Below, in pieces: positions 8,131-15,774 of a DNA stretch of 64,000 nucleotides. Source of the stretch: Exiguobacterium undae DSM 14481 (GTDB lineage: Bacteria > Bacillota > Bacilli > Exiguobacteriales > Exiguobacteriaceae). The DNA is taken from the NCBI RefSeq assembly GCF_000620805.1, contig NZ_KK211187.1, forward strand, positions 1,784,398 to 1,848,397. Direction: 5' to 3'. The notes beneath the pieces were generated by a model. It was given only the letters and a program-made list of their open reading frames with translations. It was not told the DNA's origin and made no database searches. Both the position numbers and the translations under genes were made by a program. Each line of letters starts with the position of its first letter. Positions within the stretch are counted from its first letter, which is position 1.

Positions 8131-9231
8131 TCAGTTGCTTTGGCTTATTTCGGATGAAGATGAGGGTGTAAACTGCTGCAGCCGCTTATTCATTAATTCC
8201 GCGACAAAAATCGTTCCGTCGTCTGCGACAGCCAGATCATGGGCAATCCTCAGCTGACCGGGCTCTGTGCCAAAGCTGCCGAATCGCTCCAGAATCGTAC
8301 CTTGTTGATTCAGCACGAGCACTTGGCTTCGGGCGTCCGCTGTCCGTCCATTCAAATAGTCACCGCCGTCGGCGACATACACCTTTCCGTCCGGACCAAC
8401 TTCGACCCCATACGGTCGACCGAGTTCCGGTTGATCCCATGTCTGCTGATGACGACCGAATCGGTCAAATACTTGAATCCGGGCGTTGTTACGGTCGGCA
8501 ACATACAAATTCGACGCGTCGTCACTACTGATGCCATGCGGCAAATTGAGTTGACCGTCTGCCGAACCCAATTGATTGACTTCCCACTCGAACTTGCCAG
8601 TCCGGTCGAATTTCGCAATCCGGTGATTGCGGTACCCGTCCGCGACTGCAAACGAACCGTCCGGCAACACCGTCACATCGGTCGGACGGGCAAACAGATA
8701 CGCGTTCAACCGGACCGGAAAGTTCGGCAACTTGTTGCGAATCCGAAGACCCGCTTCCGTTCCAAACGGATACGCTTGTCCATAAACCGCTTGAACGTCG
8801 CCTTCCGGATTCAGCTTAAACACTTGGTTCAAGCTGATGTCGGTCACCCAGATGTTGTTGGCGTCATCAACTTCCAAGCCGTGCGGAGACTGAAACAAAT
8901 TCTGACCGATCGTCCGCTTGACGGCACGCGTCTCACCGTCGAGCACGACGATCGTTGCCTCTTTGATCACCGCCTTACTGCCGTACGTCCCGTTTGCCCG
9001 GTGCAGGTAATAGATGTCTCCGTTTGGTCCAACGGCGACACCGCTCGCTTCACCTGCCTGTTGTTGTTGATTGTTTGTTTTCGGCCAGACTACTGTTCCT
9101 TCATAGTGTTCACTGGTCGCTTGGACCGGATACGATTTCTTAAAGACCGGTTCTGCTCCTCCGCGTGACCACCACGCCACTGTCAGTCCAAGTACCAACA
9201 CACTCCCGAAGAAGATGGTTTTCTTTTTCAT
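8131..9231 (-). CDS. Membrane-anchored NHL beta-propeller, peptidyl-alpha-hydroxyglycine amidating-lyase-like
   Basis: A 366-residue protein with an N-terminal signal/anchor (residues 5-20) and NHL repeats forming a six-bladed propeller outside the membrane. Its blade motifs follow the eukaryotic amidating lyase (PAL) closely: LHRAN (Arg78), SPHGL (His117) with IWVTD and NQVFKL after it, VADGYRNHRI (Tyr200), LPHGI (His232), ADRNNARI (Arg247) and IAHDL (His331). These are the three zinc-ligand His, catalytic Tyr and two Arg positions of PAL. PAL cleaves C-terminal alpha-hydroxyglycine to give an amide and glyoxylate. No PHM monooxygenase partner is in the window, so the native substrate is unknown; it could instead be a non-catalytic NHL sensor. 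Confidence 0.75.
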   Translation of the reverse strand: MKKKTIFFGSVLVLGLTVAWWSRGGAEPVFKKSYPVQATSEHYEGTVVWPKTNNQQQQAGEASGVAVGPNGDIYYLHRANGTYGSKAVIKEATIVVLDGETRAVKRTIGQNLFQSPHGLEVDDANNIWVTDISLNQVFKLNPEGDVQAVYGQAYPFGTEAGLRIRNKLPNFPVRLNAYLFARPTDVTVLPDGSFAVADGYRNHRIAKFDRTGKFEWEVNQLGSADGQLNLPHGISSDDASNLYVADRNNARIQVFDRFGRHQQTWDQPELGRPYGVEVGPDGKVYVADGGDYLNGRTADARSQVLVLNQQGTILERFGSFGTEPGQLRIAHDLAVADDGTIFVAELMNKRLQQFTPSSSSEISQSN

Positions 9232-9450
9232 TATGTACGACTCCTTTTCTTTACTCCTTTCACTATACGTCTTTTGTTTCGTTTCCCTCCTCCGCCCAGG
9301 GATGTAATTTTCCTCCGGCTTCCGTCTCTTCCCTTATTCGTCCCCTTTTTGCACGATTGTCACAAAACGGTAACGTTTCTGACCTTCCCTCCAATTACCA
9401 AAAAGTGTATATTTAAAGCATCGATTACGTCAAAGGAGGCTTTTCCCCAC

Positions 9451-9993
9451 GTGAAATTCTTCAAATCCCCTCGGGTGCTTGAATTGGAATGGATTCCGAA
9501 ACAGGACTGGCAGACGGTCTGTACCAAGCGCATGATTGACATACCGCATCATCCAAACGAACAAATCGTCGGACTTGCCTACAACAATCAACAGCAAGTC
9601 GTTCAAGTGACACGAAACATTCAGGCACCGCTGTTCGGCTATTACGTCACCTTACTCGAAAACCGTCAGGCGACAAAAACCGTCTTGTCGAAACGTTCGC
9701 ACATGACGATTCAACACCTGTCGACACGCCTGTTCGGATCCGTCGAGCTAGCCGAGTTTTCCCTGCTCGACATCCATGTCCGGGAAGAAGGACTCGGTGA
9801 ACGGGGTCTGTTGCTGGAAGCGTTGATTTATGACATCGAGCAGAAGTACACCCATTACCGGGTCAGCGGCGATTTCACCGCCATCTCCTACGGCGGACGC
9901 GTTGCGGCCGAGTGTTTTACACGGTACGGGTTTACGATTGACCAAAATCAATTGATTTTAAAAAACTATCAGGATCGTTCGTTCGTCAGTTAA
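9451..9993 (+). CDS. GNAT-like protein of unknown substrate
   Basis: A 180-residue protein. The C-terminal half has a GNAT-like acetyl-CoA segment (IHVREEGLGERGLLLEAL) followed by AAECFTRYGF, similar to the last helix-strand of acetyltransferases, so a GNAT fold is likely but weakly supported. AAAGGAGG is positioned for the GTG at 9451; the longer open frame upstream overlaps the promoter region of the divergent propeller gene and has no binding site. Confidence 0.6.
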   Translation: MKFFKSPRVLELEWIPKQDWQTVCTKRMIDIPHHPNEQIVGLAYNNQQQVVQVTRNIQAPLFGYYVTLLENRQATKTVLSKRSHMTIQHLSTRLFGSVELAEFSLLDIHVREEGLGERGLLLEALIYDIEQKYTHYRVSGDFTAISYGGRVAAECFTRYGFTIDQNQLILKNYQDRSFVS

Positions 9994-10016
9994 CCCGCTC
10001 CTAGGAGGTATATGCA

Positions 10017-10238
10017 TTGCGTCTGAAAGAGAAGCCATACGTCAAAGCCGTCGTCTACACACTGGAATTCCTGTTACTGGTCGCATCCTATATCGACTTA
10101 TGGAAACGCCCGCGCACCCGCGGACCCAAATGGTTATGGGGCATCCTGATTTTTCTCGTCAACTACCTCGGACCGGTCGTTTACCTCGTCTGGGGACGTC
10201 ATCCTGCGGCACCATCCGAGTCGTCGATGCGAGACTAA
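10017..10238 (+). CDS. PLDc_N (phospholipase D nuclease N-terminal-like) membrane protein
   Basis: A 73-residue protein with two membrane helices and the ending LVNYLGPVVYLVWGRHP, the hallmark of the PLDc_N domain found alone in many Firmicutes or fused to cardiolipin synthases. A TTG start at 10017 is well placed after TAGGAGG; the ATG five bases earlier is out of frame and stops at once. It follows the GNAT-like gene by 23 bp and ends in a terminator, so the two probably form one unit. Function unknown. Confidence 0.8.
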   Translation: MRLKEKPYVKAVVYTLEFLLLVASYIDLWKRPRTRGPKWLWGILIFLVNYLGPVVYLVWGRHPAAPSESSMRD

Positions 10239-10290
10239 AAAAGCTTCACTCTGTTGCCTGAACATCAGGGCAAACGAGTGAAGCTTTTTT
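10237..10290 (+). terminator. Rho-independent terminator
   Basis: AAGCTTCACTC pairs with GAGTGAAGCTT, with a second inner stem (TTGCC/GGCAA), and A and T runs flank it on both sides. Confidence 0.9.
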
Positions 10291-10381
10291 GTACGTATCA
10301 AGTGGTAGGAGAACGCGTGATTATGTGGTAATTTGATTATTATAGATTACTTTATTTTCGAAAAGCTTCACCTATCATCGT

Positions 10382-10397
10382 ACCGTTCACGAACGGT
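10382..10397. promoter_or_regulatory. Perfect inverted repeat, candidate MarR autoregulatory operator
   Basis: ACCGTTC-AC-GAACGGT has 7-bp perfect arms separated by 2 bp. It ends 20 bp before the start of the MarR-family gene, the place where MarR proteins usually bind to repress themselves. The match of site to regulator is inference. Confidence 0.6.
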
Positions 10398-10416
10398 GAC
10401 AGAAAAGAGGGATTTG

Positions 10417-10842
10417 ATGACGTCACACTTGTCCACTCCATCCTACCGTCATTGGCAGGGGATTCAAAAACTTCATCACCGCTACATGAAAGAAGTCAAC
10501 GCCGTCTTAAAGGACTGGGGCTTGTCAAAATCACAGTTCGACATGCTGGATACGCTCTACCGCGAACAGAGTGCCACTCAAAAATCACTGGAGGCGACGC
10601 TCGAACTGTCAAGCGGTGCCATCTCGCAAACCTTAAAAAAATTATTTGAGCAACACCTCATCACCCGAAAGCGGATCGACCGGGAAAAACGACTCGTCTT
10701 GACACCGTCCGGGGAGACGATCGTTCAAGAGTCGGCCCCTGTCGTCGAAGTCATCCACGAGCAGTACTTCAAAGCCTTTACGATGGACGACCATGAGTCG
10801 TTTGACCGTCTGCTTCATAAGATGCAAAGCAGTCATTTTTAA
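10417..10842 (+). CDS. MarR family transcriptional regulator
   Basis: A 141-residue winged-helix regulator. Recognition-helix region QKSLEATLELSSGAISQTLKKL and wing IDREKRLVLTPSGE have the DxR...LT pattern of MarR proteins. The ATG at 10417 follows AAAAGAGGG. The gene stands alone with terminators on the left and no co-oriented partner on the right, so its targets may lie elsewhere; the palindrome just upstream suggests autoregulation. The ligand is unknown. Confidence 0.85.
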   Translation: MTSHLSTPSYRHWQGIQKLHHRYMKEVNAVLKDWGLSKSQFDMLDTLYREQSATQKSLEATLELSSGAISQTLKKLFEQHLITRKRIDREKRLVLTPSGETIVQESAPVVEVIHEQYFKAFTMDDHESFDRLLHKMQSSHF

Positions 10843-10861
10843 TGCCTGGATGCAATCGTCG

Positions 10862-11191
10862 TTACCGTTCCGTCTTCGGCAGACCCTCTTCGTCGATTAC
10901 ACCCATCTCAATAACTTGACCGTCTTGTAAACGATACGTCATGTATTCGTTTGGTTTCAGCGGCAGGACATCCGCGCGGACTGCCACGGCATACCGTTTA
11001 TCCTTGTCCCGATGCTTGTCGTTATAATAGGATTTGACGACGATCGGTTCACTTGTTCCATAAGTCTGTTCGACATGCTCCACGACCTGACGCATGACGT
11101 CCTGTTCATACGCACGGTCGTATCGCGTGATGTACACGTAGGACGCAGCTGCGACCAGGACCAGACAGACGATCCACATCAGTTTTTTCAT
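10862..11191 (-). CDS. Hypothetical secreted or membrane-anchored protein
   Basis: A 109-residue protein with an N-terminal hydrophobic segment (residues 4-21) and a small extracytoplasmic domain containing YYNDKHRDKDKRYAV. AAAGGTGAG precedes the ATG. It is divergent from the 11244 gene across about 50 bp. No family recognised. Confidence 0.65.
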   Translation of the reverse strand: MKKLMWIVCLVLVAAASYVYITRYDRAYEQDVMRQVVEHVEQTYGTSEPIVVKSYYNDKHRDKDKRYAVAVRADVLPLKPNEYMTYRLQDGQVIEMGVIDEEGLPKTER

Positions 11192-11243
11192 GCTACAATC
11201 TCACCTTTCTCATACTCTACTTTTTCATAAAGGAGCGCTGCCG

Positions 11244-11615
11244 ATGATTTTGCGTCACTTCACCCACCGCCGGCATCTAAAAGCCATTGTCGCCCGCGGC
11301 GGACTATCCGTAAAGGATACAGCCGAACCTTACTTACAGTTCGAATTTAATCCACCAAGCGACCACTTGAAAGAGACGTTCCATTTGCTTCATCAATCCA
11401 CCAGTGAACCATGGGACGAGACGGATACCGTCACCCTCGACTTTGATTTTGTCAAGATCCAGGCCGCGGATATTGATGTCCTCGAACAGGTTGAACCGTT
11501 CCCGGGAAAAATTGACTTTGATTCTGCCAATGGTCCAGTCCGCTTCGTCAAAAACTTTTTGTCGCTTGGCTATTTAACGGAAGAATCACGGGAACAGCTG
11601 TCTGAATACTACTGA
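11244..11615 (+). CDS. Hypothetical soluble protein
   Basis: A 123-residue protein with no membrane segment; it opens MILRHFTHRRHLKAIV and is rich in acidic residues later (DETDTVTLDFDF). The ATG at 11244 is supported by AAAGGAG 9 nt upstream. A terminator follows. I do not recognise the family. Confidence 0.65.
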   Translation: MILRHFTHRRHLKAIVARGGLSVKDTAEPYLQFEFNPPSDHLKETFHLLHQSTSEPWDETDTVTLDFDFVKIQAADIDVLEQVEPFPGKIDFDSANGPVRFVKNFLSLGYLTEESREQLSEYY

Positions 11616-11628
11616 TTACACGTCAAGA

Positions 11629-11653
11629 ACAGGCCAATCGTGCCTGTTTTTTT
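11629..11653 (+). terminator. Rho-independent terminator
   Basis: AACAGGC and GCCTGTT flank a 6-nt loop and are followed by a T run. It separates two convergent genes. Confidence 0.8.
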
Positions 11654-11657
11654 GTCG

Positions 11658-12017
11658 TCAGCTGCGTCGATTGTAGATAAACATCATGACCGGGAAAGTC
11701 ATGACCTGAATGAACAGTAAATACATAAAAGCTTTCATGATATCTTCGATGACGTTCCACTGGAAGAGCATCAGCATCGCAAAAACATAGACAATACTCA
11801 AAGCGTATGACATGTGACCACTTTTCCGCTTGATCTCTTCTTGCCGTTCGTCATGGGGTTCAGCAGCCGGAAAAACTAAATCGGCGGCCAATTGACTCAA
11901 ACCCGCTAATATCATTATTATACTGAGTGGACTCGGTCCATCAAATATTGCCAAATAGTTGCCGTATAGTATTAGAACTGCGGCGAGTAAACGATTGATC
12001 ATCGGCATATGTTTCAT
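11658..12017 (-). CDS. Four-helix membrane protein paired with an HTH regulator
   Basis: A 119-residue protein with four hydrophobic helices and a charged loop (EPHDERQEEIKRKSG) in the middle, a layout like the DUF2178-type proteins that accompany small HTH regulators. Its start overlaps the HTH gene stop by 4 bp (ATGA), so it is translated with it. In such pairs the membrane protein is thought to modulate the regulator; that role here is inference. Confidence 0.72.
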   Translation of the reverse strand: MKHMPMINRLLAAVLILYGNYLAIFDGPSPLSIIMILAGLSQLAADLVFPAAEPHDERQEEIKRKSGHMSYALSIVYVFAMLMLFQWNVIEDIMKAFMYLLFIQVMTFPVMMFIYNRRS

Positions 12018-12232
12018 CCTACATCGTCTCCTTTTTTCTTCGATTCGGGAATAAAAATCGCTTCAATCGGACAATCAAACAAAGCCGCAATCGAAAAAGC
12101 GAGTTCGAGCGACGGATTGTACCGCTCCTTTTCAATCGAAATGACGGTCTGTCTCGAGACACCTAACGTCTTCGCCAAGTCCCCTTGCGACCAGTGTCGC
12201 ACCTCACGTAACACCTTTACCTTATTTTTCAT
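12014..12232 (-). CDS. Small XRE/Cro-type HTH regulator
   Basis: A 72-residue protein that is almost only a helix-turn-helix: VLREVRHWSQGDLAKTLGVSRQTVISIEKERYNPS, followed by the IAALFDCPIEAIF segment common to YgzD/YozG-like regulators. The ATG at 12232 follows GAGGTG. It forms a coupled pair with the downstream membrane protein and probably controls that operon. Confidence 0.85.
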   Translation of the reverse strand: MKNKVKVLREVRHWSQGDLAKTLGVSRQTVISIEKERYNPSLELAFSIAALFDCPIEAIFIPESKKKGDDVG

Positions 12233-12302
12233 TGCAGTCACCTCTTGCTTCCAATAATATGTAAAAACGTTTCGTTGTGTCAAGTTTCCTTTACACATCA
12301 AC

Positions 12303-12339
12303 CTAAAAAAAACCACTCAATCCGTTTTGATTGAATGGT
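12303..12339 (-). terminator. Terminator of the nik operon
   Basis: ACCACTCAATC and GATTGAATGGT form a stem with one mismatch; read on the minus strand it is followed by a run of eight T residues. It lies 22 bp after the nikE stop. Confidence 0.88.
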
Positions 12340-12361
12340 GAACGATCAAACATACGCGATC

Positions 12362-13156
12362 TTATTTTCGAATCGTCCGGTACCTTGGATGGGTTGCAAG
12401 CATGGCGTTTTTAATCGCCAGGACATGCGGATCCGTCGCGTCAACAAATGCCTTGCGGGTCGGGTACTCTCCGACGATTTGCCCTTGATCTAAAATCACG
12501 AATCGGTCGCTGAGTGCCTGAGCCGCTTGGAGGTCATGGGTAATGAACAGATAGGACAGGTCATATTTGTCCTTTAATTCCCCTAGCAGCGCGAGGATCA
12601 GTGCCTTATTGACCATATCGAGACTGCTGACGGCCTCATCGAGAATGATCAGTTTCGGATTTGTCGCAATCGCCCGGGCGATACAGATCCGTTGCAACTG
12701 CCCGCCGCTGAACTGATTCGGATATTTCGCCAAATCCGCGCGGGTCAATCCGACCTGTTCGATCAAGGTGACCAACCGGTGCTGCAGGGCATCCGGCGCA
12801 AGACGCGTAAAATTCGTCAACGGTTCGGCAATGATTTGTCCCGCCGTCATCTTCGGATTGACTGCAGCAAACGAATCCTGAAAGACAACTTGGATGTCTT
12901 GCCGGTAATCGTTTGCCGTCGTCCGGTAAATGTCCTGTCCTTCGAACAGGACACGCCCTGCTGTTGGTCGTTCGAGACCAAGCAGAATCCGTCCAAGCGT
13001 ACTCTTTCCGGCACCACTTCGACCGAGCAATCCAAGACACGTCCCGGCTTCAAGCGTCAACGTGACGTCCTGTAAGACGGTCCGTTCCGTCTGCCGCGAC
13101 AGGAACCGTTGACTGCCGTACCGGTGTGACACCTGTTCCATTTGCAGAAGGCTCAT
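12362..13156 (-). CDS. nikE: Nickel-type ABC importer ATPase NikE
   Basis: A 264-residue ATPase. Walker A is GRSGAGKST, the signature is FSGGQLQR, Walker B is LIILDEA, and the segment DIQVVFQDSFAAVNPKMT matches NikE/OppF-class ATPases. It overlaps nikD by 4 bp and is the last gene of the operon. It hydrolyses ATP on the cytoplasmic side together with NikD to power uptake. Confidence 0.88.
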   Translation of the reverse strand: MSLLQMEQVSHRYGSQRFLSRQTERTVLQDVTLTLEAGTCLGLLGRSGAGKSTLGRILLGLERPTAGRVLFEGQDIYRTTANDYRQDIQVVFQDSFAAVNPKMTAGQIIAEPLTNFTRLAPDALQHRLVTLIEQVGLTRADLAKYPNQFSGGQLQRICIARAIATNPKLIILDEAVSSLDMVNKALILALLGELKDKYDLSYLFITHDLQAAQALSDRFVILDQGQIVGEYPTRKAFVDATDPHVLAIKNAMLATHPRYRTIRK

Positions 13157-13950
13157 GCGTTCATCCCTCCTGCCTGAATCCCCTGTTGGGCCAGCAATTG
13201 TTGTGTGTACGGATGTTGCGGACGGTCAAACAGATCAAAGACGTCCGCCCGTTCGACGATTTCCCCGTGCCGCATGACAAGAACCTGATCCGCCATCTCG
13301 GCGATGACGCTTAAGTCGTGGGAAATCAACAGGATCGCTGTGCCATAGGTCGCCCGGACCTTTTCGAGATAATACAACACGAGCTTTTGATTGTAGACGT
13401 CAAGCGCCGTCGTCGGCTCATCGGCAATCAGAACATCCGGTCGCAGGCAGACGGCAAGGGCAATCATGACCCGTTGCAGCATTCCGCCGCTCAGTTCAAA
13501 CGGATAGGCTTTTAAAATCCGGTCCGGCTCCTCGAGATTCACTTCCCGTAACGCTTCGAGCGCCCGGTCCTTCGCTTCGCGTTTGCTGCCCCGGTCATGG
13601 GTCCGGATCGTCTCGATCAATTGATGACCAATCGTGTAGACCGGTGTGAAAGCACTCATCGGATTTTGCATGATGAAGGCAATTTGTCCGCCGCGGACAC
13701 GTCGAAGCGTTCGGTCGGACAGCGTCATCAAATCCGTTTCGTCTAGCTGAATCCGACCCGACTGACGGATCACTTTTTCGTCCAGCAGACGCAAAAGGGC
13801 CAGACTCGTCACCGTCTTGCCGCAACCACTTTCGCCGACGAGTCCGACGATCTGACCGGCAAGAAGTGTAAACGAGACATCCCGGACAAGCGGGGTGTCG
13901 TCAGCGATGGTTTCGACGGTCAATCGTTCGACGGATAAAACAGGTTTCAT
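13153..13950 (-). CDS. nikD: Nickel-type ABC importer ATPase NikD
   Basis: A 265-residue ATPase with Walker A GESGCGKT, signature LSGGMLQR and Walker B VLIADEPTTALD. The stretch FIMQNPMSAFTP is close to NikD (MQNPxSAFNP), which supports the nickel assignment over general oligopeptide ATPases. Two adjacent ATG codons (13953, 13950) are possible; AGGAGG spacing favours 13950. It starts just after the nikC stop and is translationally coupled to both neighbours. Confidence 0.87.
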   Translation of the reverse strand: MKPVLSVERLTVETIADDTPLVRDVSFTLLAGQIVGLVGESGCGKTVTSLALLRLLDEKVIRQSGRIQLDETDLMTLSDRTLRRVRGGQIAFIMQNPMSAFTPVYTIGHQLIETIRTHDRGSKREAKDRALEALREVNLEEPDRILKAYPFELSGGMLQRVMIALAVCLRPDVLIADEPTTALDVYNQKLVLYYLEKVRATYGTAILLISHDLSVIAEMADQVLVMRHGEIVERADVFDLFDRPQHPYTQQLLAQQGIQAGGMNA

Positions 13951-13964
13951 CATGGCGCCTCCTT

Positions 13965-14819
13965 TCATTTAGGTGGTTTCGTCACGCCGAATCGTTCCGA
14001 TAACGATTCACCGAGTAAGTTAAAGCTCGCAATGACGAGCATGATCATCACGCCGGGATAAATCATCAGTTCCGGATTCGTCCGGATGTACGATTTGCCT
14101 TCATGAATCATGGCGCCCCATTCCGCTGCCGGAGACTGCACGCCAAGACCAAGGAACGACATGGCGGAAATATCCATGATCGCCCAGCCCATCTCGAGTG
14201 TCCCGATGACAAGCAACGGCGGCAGGATGTTCGGCAACAGATGGGTCCGAAAGATTTTCCAGTGTGACGACCCATTGACGCGCGCCGCCGCAATAAAATT
14301 CTTTTCCTTCAGTGTCATGACGAGTCCGCGGAACATCCGGGCATAGTAAACCCACTGGACGAGCATCAAGGCGATGATGACCTGTTTGAGTCCCGGTCCG
14401 AAAATCCCGACGAGACCGAGCACAAGAATCAGACTCGGAAATGCCATTACCCCGTCACAAAACCGCATCAACAGTTGATCGACCCAGCCGCCGATGTAGC
14501 CGGCGAGCGTGCCGATCAATAAGCCGATCAGCAACGACGATGCAAAAATCAGGACGGCGAAGCCGAGTGACACCCGGGCGCCATATAACAGACGTGATAA
14601 TGTACAGCGGCCGAGATGATCGGTCCCGAGCGGATACGTCCAGGACGGTTCCTGCAGTTTCACCGCCAAATTGACGAGAAACGGATCATGCGGCGCAAGC
14701 CACGGTGCGGCCAGTGCTGCGAGAAATAACAACCCTAAAAAAGCGGAACAGCCGATTAAAATCAGCCGTTGGTTTGACAAGCGGTGCAACAGGCTTGGTC
14801 GTCGAAGCGGAATATTCAT
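13965..14819 (-). CDS. nikC: Nickel-type ABC importer permease NikC
   Basis: A 284-residue permease with about six helices. It has the DppC/NikC N-terminal layout (APHDPFLVNL, YPLGTDHLGRCTLSRLLYGARVSL) and the EAA-type loop AARVNGSSHWKIFRTHLLPNILPPL. It overlaps nikB by 4 bp. It forms the membrane channel with NikB. Confidence 0.87.
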   Translation of the reverse strand: MNIPLRRPSLLHRLSNQRLILIGCSAFLGLLFLAALAAPWLAPHDPFLVNLAVKLQEPSWTYPLGTDHLGRCTLSRLLYGARVSLGFAVLIFASSLLIGLLIGTLAGYIGGWVDQLLMRFCDGVMAFPSLILVLGLVGIFGPGLKQVIIALMLVQWVYYARMFRGLVMTLKEKNFIAAARVNGSSHWKIFRTHLLPNILPPLLVIGTLEMGWAIMDISAMSFLGLGVQSPAAEWGAMIHEGKSYIRTNPELMIYPGVMIMLVIASFNLLGESLSERFGVTKPPK

Positions 14820-15760
14820 CGTCTGTCCCCTCCTTTCCGGGCAATCCGGGGATCAATCGCCAGTTGCAATAAATCGACGAGCAGACTGCTGCCGATGAAT
14901 AATAGTGCTGCCAGAAACACATATCCTTGAATGATCGGCATATCGCGGTCAAAAATCGCTTCGATGAAGTAGCGGCCAAAGCCCGGCCACGAAAAAACCG
15001 TTTCGACGATGATCGTTCCCGTCAACAGTTTTCCGAGATTCATGCCGAGCCCAGTGATCATCGGTGGAATGGCGACTCGGAGAACATGTTTTCCTAAAAT
15101 AACCGTTTCGCGGATGCCGCGTGTCCGGGCAAACAAGACGTACGGTTCGCGTATCGTCTCGATGACACTCGTCCGCAGCAGCCGGGTATAAAGCGCAATC
15201 AGCGGTAACGCAAGCGTGATTGCCGGCAAAATGACGTGACTCGGACTGCCGATACCGCCGACCGGTAACAAATCCAACTGGACGGCAAAAAAGAAAATCA
15301 ACAGATAGCCGAGCCAAAACGACGGAATCGATGCGCCGATAAAGGCAATCACCCGACTCAACTGGTCAAAAAATCCATTTTTCCGAATCCCCGCGAGAAA
15401 GCCGAGCGGGATGCTGACGATCACGGCCAGCAACAGACTCGACAGTGCCAGTTGTAACGTAGCCGGCAGACGAAGCAACACTTCACCGAGAACCGGTTTG
15501 CCGGAGACAAAGGACGTCCCGAAATCAAATTGGGCCAACCGGACGACGGTCGTCGCGTATTGTGTCATGAACGATTGATCGAGACCAAACTCGGCCCGCT
15601 TTTGCGTCAGCACCTCTTCCGTCGGTTGGATGTGAGCGGCAGCGAGATACGCTTCCGCCGGATCGACCGGTGACAGGTGAATCATCGCCGTCAGCAATAA
15701 AATCGCCAGGAGCAGGATCGGAATGACCGACCCGACCCGTTTGAGAATATAGACGCCCAT
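14816..15760 (-). CDS. nikB: Nickel-type ABC importer permease NikB
   Basis: A 314-residue permease beginning MGVYILKRVGSVIP, the usual opening of DppB/NikB permeases, with the EAA loop ARTRGIRETVILGKHVLRVAIPP and about six helices. The ATG at 15760 is chosen because GGGAGG is 8 nt upstream; a GTG three codons earlier is less well placed. It begins 14 bp after nikA. Confidence 0.87.
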   Translation of the reverse strand: MGVYILKRVGSVIPILLLAILLLTAMIHLSPVDPAEAYLAAAHIQPTEEVLTQKRAEFGLDQSFMTQYATTVVRLAQFDFGTSFVSGKPVLGEVLLRLPATLQLALSSLLLAVIVSIPLGFLAGIRKNGFFDQLSRVIAFIGASIPSFWLGYLLIFFFAVQLDLLPVGGIGSPSHVILPAITLALPLIALYTRLLRTSVIETIREPYVLFARTRGIRETVILGKHVLRVAIPPMITGLGMNLGKLLTGTIIVETVFSWPGFGRYFIEAIFDRDMPIIQGYVFLAALLFIGSSLLVDLLQLAIDPRIARKGGDRR

Positions 15761-15774
15761 TCCGTACACCTCCC

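Noticed and set aside
8239..9168. A 309-codon open frame on the plus strand
   Set aside because: It is antisense to the propeller gene, has no ribosome binding site or recognisable domain, and reflects codon bias of the real gene.
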